A DNA stretch of 64,000 nt from assembly GCF_003312875.1 (NCBI RefSeq), contig NZ_CP015163.1, positions 5,394,001-5,458,000 of the forward strand, read 5' to 3'. A program made the translations under genes and the position numbers. Below the pieces are notes generated by a model. The model was not told where the DNA came from and searched no databases. It saw only the letters and a list, made by a program, of their open reading frames with translations. Shown here piece after piece: positions 57,696 to 64,000 of this stretch. The stretch is from Amycolatopsis albispora (GTDB lineage: Bacteria; Actinomycetota; Actinomycetes; Mycobacteriales; Pseudonocardiaceae). Position 1 is the stretch's first letter. Every line of letters starts with the position of its first letter.

Positions 57696-59718
57696 GCGGC
57701 GGGGCCTGCTCCGGCACCCGGCCCGGCCACCAGGACGCCTTGCCCAGCAACGACAGCGCCGCGGGCAGCAGCAGGATCCGCACCACCACCGCGTCCAGCA
57801 GCACCGCCAGCGCCAGGCCCAGGCCGATCTGCTTCATCTCGATCCGGTCGATGAACATGAAGCCGAGGAAAACCGACACCATCACCAGCGCGGCACTGCT
57901 CACCACGCGCGCCGAGCCGGTGATGCCGTCCACCACCGCCTCCCTGGTCGGCAGGCCGCGGGCGACCGCCTCGCGGATCCGGCTCACCACGAAGATCTGG
58001 TAGTCCATCGACAGTCCGAAAAGGATCGCGAAGAGCATCAGCGGCGTGCGTGAGCCGATGAACCCGGTGGAGGTGAAGCCGAGCAGGTCCTCGGCCCAGT
58101 TGCCCTGGAAGACCACCACCAGCGCACCCCAGGCGGCCAGCACGGACAGCAGGTTGAGCACCAGGCCGAGCGCGCCGATCACCACCGACCGGAAGGCCAG
58201 CGCCATCATGGCGAAGGTGGCCAGCAGCACGAACCCGACCACCCACGGCAGCCGTTCCGCCTGGTGCGCCGAGTAGTCGACACCTCGCGCGGGCTCACCG
58301 GAGACGGCGAGTTCCACCCCCGGCGGCACGGGCTGGGCACGCAGCTGCGCCAGCGAGTCGTCGGCCTCGGGAGTGCCCGCCGAATACGGGATCGGGAGTT
58401 CGACACGCTGCGTCCTACCGTCCACAGAGGACACAACGCGCGCGTCGGGCGTGGCCAGGTCCGCGGCCACCTGAGCGGCGTTGTCCCCGCGGACGACCAC
58501 CATGTGCGAAGCGCCGCGATCCGGGAACGCCGCGACCAGCTCGTCGTACGCGGCGATCTCGGGAACCGACCGCGGAAAGGTGTTGATGCCTTCCACACCC
58601 AGCTTCATGTTCAACCCGGGGATCGCCAGCGCGCCGATCAGCAACAGGCCGACCAGCAGCGTCGGCACCGGGTGCTCGACGGCCGGGCGCAGCAGGCGGT
58701 TCCACAGCCGCGGCGGCCGCGGCCGGCGCGTGGTTTCCAGGCGCGGGCCCAGTTTCGCCAGCAGCGCGGGCAGCACGGTGACCGCGCTGAGCACGGCGAC
58801 CGCGACCACGATGATCGTGCCGGTGGCGATGGACGAGAAGATGACGTCGGTGGCGAGGTACAGCCCGGCCAGCGAAACGATCACGGCCAGCCCGGAGACC
58901 ACGATCGCGCGACCCGAGGTCGCCGCCGCGATTTCGACCGCCGCCGCGTGGCTGAGCTGCCCGCGCGAACGGTCCCGTTCCTCACGAACGCGTTTGAGCG
59001 CGAAGAGCGAGTAGTCGACGCCGACGGCCATGCCCATCATCAGCAGGATGCTGGTGACCGCGCCGCCCGCGTCCGGGAAGAACGCCGACGCGAGCGCATA
59101 GAGACCGAGTGAGCCGAGGATCGCGGTGAGCGCGAGCAGCAGTGGAATGCCCGCCGCCAGCAGCGAACCGAACACCAGGAACAGGATCAGCAGCGTCACC
59201 GGCAGCGTGATGGCCTTGGTGATCAGCACGCCCTGGCCGAGTTGCGCGCCGAGACCGCGTTCCTGCGACGCGTCGCCGGTCTGCACGAGCCGGATTTCCG
59301 GGTGCGCGGCGGCCACCGCGCCGGTCTGCTCGATGACCGGCTCGACGTGCTCGCCCGCCTGCTGGTCGTCACCGGCCATGGTGATCACCACGAGCAGGCT
59401 GCCGCCGTCCGGCGACCGCACCGGCTCGCCGACGTCCGCCACGCCGGGCAGGTCACGCACGCGGTGCGCCACCTCGGCGGCGGCCGGTTCGGACGCGGGT
59501 GTGATGAGCACGTTTTCCACCGGTGGCCGGGAAATCCCGCCCTCGGCGGCCATCTGCTCGGCGCGCCCGGCCTCGCCGATCCAGAAGTCCTCGCCCCGCG
59601 CCTGGTTCGTGCCCGTCAGGGTGCCCGCGGCGAAGGCGATCGCGACAAAGGCGAGCCACCCCACGATCGCCTGCCAGGGATGGGTCGCGCTCCAGCGCGC
59701 GATACGCCGTACCGTCAT
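57670..59718 (-). CDS. MMPL-family (RND) transporter
   Basis: 682 residues from ATG 59718. Twelve membrane helices in two halves, each preceded by an external loop; signature segments GMAVGVDYSLFALKRVREERDRS and ILFGLSMDYQIFVVSRIREAV carry the Asp-Tyr pair that couples to protons. MMPL proteins export lipids or hydrophobic compounds across actinomycete envelopes. The C-terminal tail is short. Substrate unknown. Confidence 0.95.
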   Translation of the reverse strand: MTVRRIARWSATHPWQAIVGWLAFVAIAFAAGTLTGTNQARGEDFWIGEAGRAEQMAAEGGISRPPVENVLITPASEPAAAEVAHRVRDLPGVADVGEPVRSPDGGSLLVVITMAGDDQQAGEHVEPVIEQTGAVAAAHPEIRLVQTGDASQERGLGAQLGQGVLITKAITLPVTLLILFLVFGSLLAAGIPLLLALTAILGSLGLYALASAFFPDAGGAVTSILLMMGMAVGVDYSLFALKRVREERDRSRGQLSHAAAVEIAAATSGRAIVVSGLAVIVSLAGLYLATDVIFSSIATGTIIVVAVAVLSAVTVLPALLAKLGPRLETTRRPRPPRLWNRLLRPAVEHPVPTLLVGLLLIGALAIPGLNMKLGVEGINTFPRSVPEIAAYDELVAAFPDRGASHMVVVRGDNAAQVAADLATPDARVVSSVDGRTQRVELPIPYSAGTPEADDSLAQLRAQPVPPGVELAVSGEPARGVDYSAHQAERLPWVVGFVLLATFAMMALAFRSVVIGALGLVLNLLSVLAAWGALVVVFQGNWAEDLLGFTSTGFIGSRTPLMLFAILFGLSMDYQIFVVSRIREAVARGLPTREAVVDGITGSARVVSSAALVMVSVFLGFMFIDRIEMKQIGLGLALAVLLDAVVVRILLLPAALSLLGKASWWPGRVPEQAPPLRTPAGRA

Positions 59719-59788
59719 GGCCCGAGCATTTCGCGCGAAGTGCCCCGGGGCACTGGAGTGCGCCGGAGGCCGCGCGGTGGGGTCCGCC

Positions 59789-60997
59789 CTACCGGAGCGC
59801 TTCGGCGGTCATCACGCGGAAGAACGGAATGATCGTCAGCGCGCCGAGCGCGGCGAAGAAGCCGAAGGCCACGCCGAATCCGGCCAGTTCGGCGAGCACG
59901 CCCGCCAGCGCCGCGGCCACCGGCGCGGCACCCCAGCTGACCAGCCGGTACGCCGCGTTGAACCGGCCGAGCAAGTGGTCGGGCACCAGTTCCTGGCCGA
60001 GCAGGCGCGCGTTGACCGTCCACATCGTGCCGCCGACCCCGGCGGCGAACGCGGCCGCGCCGACCGCCCAGCCGGTGTGCCACACCGCGGGCACGGCGAC
60101 CAGCAGGAAGGACCCGACCAGGTCGGCGAACATGGCCCAGCGACGGCCGATCAGCCGGTTGACCGGGCCGACCACCAGCGCGCCGAGCACCCCGCCCGCG
60201 CCGAGGCAGGTGAGCAGCAGGCCGTACCCGCGCGCGTCGAGACCGAGCGGGCCGGGCGCGACGGCGTACAGCGGCAGGATCGCCAGCCAGGCGTGCCACG
60301 CTCCCGCCATCACCGCGACGAGCAACGCCATCGTGCGCAGAACCCGGTGCTGCCAAAGGAAGTTGAGGCCGTCGCGGATTTCGAGGTGGACCGATCGGCG
60401 TTCGGCGGGTTTCGCGGCGAAGTTCCCGGCGAGCACGAGCAGGAGCAGCGCGCCCGCCGCGTAGACGAGCCCGGTGACGCCGAGCGCCAGCCCGGCCCCG
60501 GCGGCGACGAGGAAACCGCCGACGGGTGCGCCGAGAAAACCGTTGCAGAGGTACTCGACCGCGGTGATGCGCGCGGTGGCCTTGTGCCGCCGGATGGGGG
60601 CGACGGCCGCCGGGATGATCGACGCGCCCGCGGTCAGCGCGACCACTTCGGCGACGCCCAGCACCCCGGCGACCCCGAAGATCAGCGGAAGGCTGGTCGT
60701 GCCGGTCAGGTACGCGGCGAAGGCGACGCCGATCGAGGCGAGGCGCGCGAGTTCGGCGGCGAGCATCAGGCTGCGGCGGTTGAGGCGGTCGACCAGCACG
60801 CCGACGTGCAGCGCGGTGAGCAGCCACGGCAGGGAAAGCATGGTGGCGACGCCCGCGACCAGCGTCGGTGAGCGGGTCAGCGAGGCGGCGAGCAGCGGCA
60901 GGGCGACCTTGGTGACCGCGTCGGCGAGATTGGTGGTGGCGGTGAAGACCAGCAACGACCACTCGTTGCGGAGGTGCGGCGGCGCCTGGACCGACAT
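59789..60997 (-). CDS. MFS transporter (MFS_3/enterobactin exporter-like)
   Basis: 402 residues from ATG 60997. Twelve helices beginning WSLLVFTATTNLADAVTKVALPLLAA, with the loop motif GVLVDRLNRRSLMLAAEL and a conserved GAPVGGFLVA. The group includes exporters of siderophores and macrolides. It shares the palindromic region at 61021-61034 with the divergent CGNR gene. Confidence 0.92.
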   Translation of the reverse strand: MSVQAPPHLRNEWSLLVFTATTNLADAVTKVALPLLAASLTRSPTLVAGVATMLSLPWLLTALHVGVLVDRLNRRSLMLAAELARLASIGVAFAAYLTGTTSLPLIFGVAGVLGVAEVVALTAGASIIPAAVAPIRRHKATARITAVEYLCNGFLGAPVGGFLVAAGAGLALGVTGLVYAAGALLLLVLAGNFAAKPAERRSVHLEIRDGLNFLWQHRVLRTMALLVAVMAGAWHAWLAILPLYAVAPGPLGLDARGYGLLLTCLGAGGVLGALVVGPVNRLIGRRWAMFADLVGSFLLVAVPAVWHTGWAVGAAAFAAGVGGTMWTVNARLLGQELVPDHLLGRFNAAYRLVSWGAAPVAAALAGVLAELAGFGVAFGFFAALGALTIIPFFRVMTAEALR

Positions 60998-61020
60998 GGC
61001 TCTCCTAACCTGTTACGGTT

Positions 61021-61034
61021 CATAACCGGTTATG
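61021..61034. promoter_or_regulatory. Perfect palindrome CATAACCGGTTATG
   Basis: It lies between the divergent MFS and CGNR genes; related half-sites AACCTGTTACGG and TATCGGTTAG flank it. A likely operator, probably for the CGNR protein. Confidence 0.6.
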
Positions 61035-61080
61035 AGCTTCTATCGGTTAGAGTGGGGTTGTCAAGCAGGAGGTGGTGGCG

Positions 61081-61584
61081 ATGGCTGGCGCACCGCGGGT
61101 GTTGCCGGAGTACCTGGCGCCGGTGCTGGAGTTCGTCAACTCGATGGACGTCGAGGAGGGCACGGACCAGCTGACCGACGCCGCCGCGCTGGCTTCGTGG
61201 CTGGGCGTGGCTTCGGCTACGGCCGCCGAGTTCCGGCTGGCGCTGGAGCTGCGGACGGCGCTGCGCGCGTTGGCACTGGGGAACCACGCTCCGGCGCCGG
61301 AACCGGATGTGCGCTGCTTCGACCGGCTGCCGTTCACCGCGACGACCGGCGCGGAATTCGCGCCGCGAGCCACGGCTCCGGCGACGCGGGCGCTGACGCA
61401 GCTGGTGATCGGGTATGCGCGAGCGCAGGCCGCGGGCGAATGGCAACGGCTGCGCATCTGCCCCGGGGACAACTGCTACTGGGCCTTCTGGGACTCGTCA
61501 CCCCGGGGCGCGCGGCGGTGGTGCAGCATGCGCGTCTGCGGAAACCGGGCGAAGGCGCGAGCCTATGCCGCCCGGCCGCACTAG
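61081..61584 (+). CDS. CGNR zinc-finger/ABATE domain regulator
   Basis: 167 residues from ATG 61081, eight bases after AGGAGG. N-terminal ABATE helices (LEFVNSMDVEEGTDQLTDAAALASWLG), then a zinc finger CPGDNCYWAFWDSSPRGARRWCSMRVCGNRAKARAY with the CGNR motif and four Cys. These proteins probably bind DNA and a small ligand to control the divergent exporter. The TAG stop lies inside the terminator palindrome. Confidence 0.93.
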   Translation: MAGAPRVLPEYLAPVLEFVNSMDVEEGTDQLTDAAALASWLGVASATAAEFRLALELRTALRALALGNHAPAPEPDVRCFDRLPFTATTGAEFAPRATAPATRALTQLVIGYARAQAAGEWQRLRICPGDNCYWAFWDSSPRGARRWCSMRVCGNRAKARAYAARPH

Positions 61585-61606
61585 CTTGAGTTTTGACTCA
61601 AGCTAG
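61581..61606. terminator. Palindromic terminator containing both stop codons
   Basis: CTAGCTTGAGT-TTTG-ACTCAAGCTAG, 11-bp stem. The TAG of the CGNR gene (61582-61584) and of the convergent alcohol dehydrogenase (61603-61605) both belong to its CTAG ends. The stem is the same as that split by the IS at 43138/44730. Confidence 0.8.
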
Positions 61607-62643
61607 GTCAGGCGGTCCACCACGGTCACGCCCTGGTGCGCGGCAACGGGTTCGTTCATCGCCATCAGTGCGTCCGGGACCTCGTCGAGGCTGATCCGGC
61701 GGCCGATCAGCCGGTCCAGGTCGAGCCCGGCGGCGGCTACCAGCGAAAGCATCGCGGGGTACTCGTGCGCCGGCAGCCCGTGCGTGCCGACGATCCGCAG
61801 CTCCCCCGCGATCACCTCGTGCATGGCGATCGGCGGCACCCCCTGCGCCAGCGGCATCAGCCCGACCTGCACGTGGATTCCCCGTTTGCGCAAGGAAGAA
61901 ATCGACGCCGCGCAGGTCGACGGCAAACCCACGCAGTCCAGCGACAGGTGCGCGCCGCCGCCGGTGATCTCCTTGACCGCCGCGGCCGTGTCACCACCGG
62001 AAACCGTCGCTTCGGCACCCAGGGAAGAAGCCAGCGCCAGCGCCGACGGCGACAGATCGACCGCGACCACCCGCGCCCCGGCCGCCACCGCCAGCATCAC
62101 CGCCGAAATCCCCGCCCCACCGCAGCCGTGCACCGCGACCCACTGCCCGGCCCGGACCTCGCCCTGCCGCAGCACCGCGCGGAACGCCGTGGCGAACCGG
62201 CAGCCGAGCGCGGCCGCGGTGACCGGCCCCAGCTCGTCCGGCAACCGCACCAGGTTCACCGCCGCCCGGTCGATCGCGACGAACTCCGCGAACGAGCCCC
62301 AGTTTGTGGCACCCGGCTGGAACTGCCGGTCGCAGATCTGCCCGTGCCCGGCCACGCACTGCTCGCACGTCCCGCAGGCGCAGACGAACGGCACGGTCAC
62401 CCGGTCACCGACCGACCAGCCACGCACCCCGCCCCCCAGCGCGCTGATCCGCCCGGCCAGTTCGTGCCCGGCCACGTGCGGCAGCGTGACGCTGGTGTCG
62501 TGCCCCTGGAGCGAGTGCCAGTCGCTGCGGCACACGCCGGTCGCCTCGACGGCGATCACCACACCGTCCTCGGACGGCACCGGATCGGGGACCTCGCGCA
62601 GCACCGGCCGCACCCCGTACTCGTCAAAAACCACCGCGCGCAT
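61603..62643 (-). CDS. Zinc-dependent alcohol dehydrogenase family protein
   Basis: 346 residues from ATG 62643 (GAGGAGTG upstream). Catalytic zinc ligands in GVCRSDWHSLQGH and GHELAGRI, structural zinc Cys cluster VCACGTCEQCVAGHGQICD, NAD motif VHGCGGAGISAVMLAVAAGARV. It oxidises a primary or secondary alcohol; substrate unknown. It diverges from the amino-acid permease. Confidence 0.94.
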   Translation of the reverse strand: MRAVVFDEYGVRPVLREVPDPVPSEDGVVIAVEATGVCRSDWHSLQGHDTSVTLPHVAGHELAGRISALGGGVRGWSVGDRVTVPFVCACGTCEQCVAGHGQICDRQFQPGATNWGSFAEFVAIDRAAVNLVRLPDELGPVTAAALGCRFATAFRAVLRQGEVRAGQWVAVHGCGGAGISAVMLAVAAGARVVAVDLSPSALALASSLGAEATVSGGDTAAAVKEITGGGAHLSLDCVGLPSTCAASISSLRKRGIHVQVGLMPLAQGVPPIAMHEVIAGELRIVGTHGLPAHEYPAMLSLVAAAGLDLDRLIGRRISLDEVPDALMAMNEPVAAHQGVTVVDRLT

Positions 62644-62725
62644 CTCACTCCTCGTTCCGAGTTGACCCGATCCGGTGAAGAGATCAAACTCTGCCCCCAT
62701 CGTCGCCGACGGACCAGGGGGCAGC

Positions 62726-64000
62726 ATGAGCGAGCTGAACCACGCGCTGAGCACCCGCCAGCTGTCGATGATCGCGATCGGCGGCGTGATCGGCGCCGGG
62801 TTGTTCGTCGGCAGCGGGAAGGCCATCAAAACCGCCGGTCCCGGCGTGCTCATCGCTTACGTGGTGGCCGGCGCGGTGGTGGTGCTGGTGATGCGCATGC
62901 TGGCCGAACTGGCCGTCGCCTCGCCGGACACCGGCTCGTTCGCCACCTATGCCACCCGTGAGCTGGGCTCGTGGGCGGGCGTCACGATCGGCTGGCTGTA
63001 CGCCTACCAGTGGTGCGTGATCATCGGCTTCGAGGCGATCACCGGCGCCGCGATCACCGTCAAGCTGGTGCCCGCGCTGCCGTCCTGGCTGGCCGCGTTG
63101 CTCTTCACCTCGGTGCTGACCGCGGTGAACCTGGTCAGCGTGCGCTCGTTCGGCCGGTTCGAGTTCTGGTTCGCGATGATCAAGGTGTGCGCGATCGCCG
63201 CGTTCATCGCCATCGGCGCCACCGCGATCCTCGGCCTCTTCCCGGACCACCCGGCCCCCGGCCTGGACAACCTGACCGGGCAGGGCGGCTTCCTGCCCAA
63301 CGGCTGGGGCGCGGTGCTGACCGCGATGACCGTGGTGTTCCTGTCCTTCTTCGGCACCGAGATGGTCACCGTCGCCGCGGGTGAGGCACAGCACCCGGAG
63401 GACGCCGTGCGCCGGAGCATGCGCAGCGTGGTGTGGCGGATCCTGGTGTTCTACCTCGGCTCGATCCTGGTGGTGGTCACGCTGCTGCCGTGGAACTCCG
63501 CCGAGGTCACCGCGAGCCCGTACGCCGCCGTGCTCAGCGGGCTCGGCTTCCCGGCGGTGGGCGTGGTGATGGACCTGATCGTGCTGACCGCGGTGCTGTC
63601 CTGCCTGAACTCCGGGGTCTACGCCTCCTCGCGCATGCTCTACTCGATGGCGGGCCGCCGCGAGGCGCCGCCGGTGTTCGGCCGGACGAACCGGCGCGGG
63701 GTGCCGGTCGGCGCGGTGCTCGCTTCGTCGTCGATGGGCTTCGCCACCGTGGTGGCCAACTACTTCCTGCCCACCGAAACGGTGTTCAACTTCCTCATCG
63801 ACTCCTCCGGCGCGGTGGCGTTGATCGTCTACCTGTGGATCACCGCCACCCAGATCCGCGGCAGGCTGCGGGTGCGGCGCGAAGGCGGCGAGGCCGCGCT
63901 GTCGCTGCGGATGTGGGCCTTCCCGGCACTGTCGCTGCTGGTCGTGGTGGTGCTCGCGGCCGTGGTGGTGGCGATGCTGGTCAACTCGTCGAGCCGCACC
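62726..64000 (+). CDS. Amino-acid permease (APC family), partial
   Basis: 425 codons from ATG 62726 (ACCAGGGGGC upstream), running off the window. It begins LNHALSTRQLSMIAIGGVIGAGLFVGSG, the signature of the amino-acid transporter subgroup of GabP/AnsP, followed by nine or more membrane helices, with GTEMVTVAAGE in the substrate region. Roughly 40-70 residues are missing from the end. Confidence 0.94.
   Translation, partial: MSELNHALSTRQLSMIAIGGVIGAGLFVGSGKAIKTAGPGVLIAYVVAGAVVVLVMRMLAELAVASPDTGSFATYATRELGSWAGVTIGWLYAYQWCVIIGFEAITGAAITVKLVPALPSWLAALLFTSVLTAVNLVSVRSFGRFEFWFAMIKVCAIAAFIAIGATAILGLFPDHPAPGLDNLTGQGGFLPNGWGAVLTAMTVVFLSFFGTEMVTVAAGEAQHPEDAVRRSMRSVVWRILVFYLGSILVVVTLLPWNSAEVTASPYAAVLSGLGFPAVGVVMDLIVLTAVLSCLNSGVYASSRMLYSMAGRREAPPVFGRTNRRGVPVGAVLASSSMGFATVVANYFLPTETVFNFLIDSSGAVALIVYLWITATQIRGRLRVRREGGEAALSLRMWAFPALSLLVVVVLAAVVVAMLVNSSSRT

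Noticed and set aside
59126..60871. 581-codon plus-strand open frame opposite the transporters
   Set aside because: Very rich in Arg, Gly, Ala and Asp with no motif; the MMPL and MFS genes on the minus strand have clear membrane helices.

Overview
The window is very GC-rich, with short intergenic gaps, many 4-bp ATGA/GTGA gene overlaps, an AfsR/SARP-type regulator, several XRE and two-component regulators and a pSAM2-type integrative element. This points to a filamentous actinomycete, most likely Amycolatopsis or another member of the Pseudonocardiaceae; the genus is inferred from style, not from a marker gene.

1-12.8 kb is a signalling and probable conflict/defence region. A vWA protein and a coupled protein of unknown function diverge from a SARP-NB-ARC-TPR regulator. 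Then come an XRE regulator, a small secreted Pro-rich peptide and a TIR-like protein. Three direct-repeat sites with an 11-bp period (491-506, 1135-1150, 5812-5830) link these promoters and look like SARP sites. A tightly packed four-gene minus-strand operon follows (TIR protein, KGGVGR-type ATPase with a second TIR-like domain, a small winged-helix-like protein, and a 1024-aa ATPase that joins an ORC/STAND-like module to a HerA-like module). I do not recognise this operon as a named system, and it is the best candidate for an undescribed one.

12.8-29.5 kb is mostly ordinary chromosomal accessory content: AraC regulator, two hydrolases, a 26-bp minisatellite, a membrane protein with its winged-helix regulator, a two-kinase LuxR system in which one kinase looks degenerate, an ABC export operon (lipoprotein, adaptor, ATPase, permease) with its divergent OmpR system, an NmrA-like protein, a Fic protein behind a 36-bp palindrome, and a TetR gene divergent from an epoxide hydrolase.

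29,479-38,801 is a 9.3-kb AICE (actinomycete integrative and conjugative element). It is inserted inside the epoxide hydrolase gene between 16-bp direct repeats. It carries integrase, excisionase, RepSA-type initiator, TraB/FtsK-type transfer protein, a Pra-like activator and several small HTH proteins. Removing it restores a 364-codon hydrolase in frame.

38.8-64 kb holds the hydrolase remnant, two quinone/NADP oxidoreductases, a YCII protein, a hydrolase lacking its serine, a decayed methyltransferase, a hairpin MITE, a DDE insertion sequence, HPr, VOC, GlxA-type, isochorismatase, TetR/DUF4865, iron-siderophore binding lipoprotein behind an iron-box, MocR regulator with hydrolase and SDR, an IS481-type element, DUF2786, a Gfo/Idh/MocA oxidoreductase, an OmpR system, MMPL and MFS transporters, a CGNR protein, a zinc alcohol dehydrogenase and a truncated amino-acid permease. 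Both full insertion sequences sit in the loops of palindromic terminator-like sequences between convergent genes.
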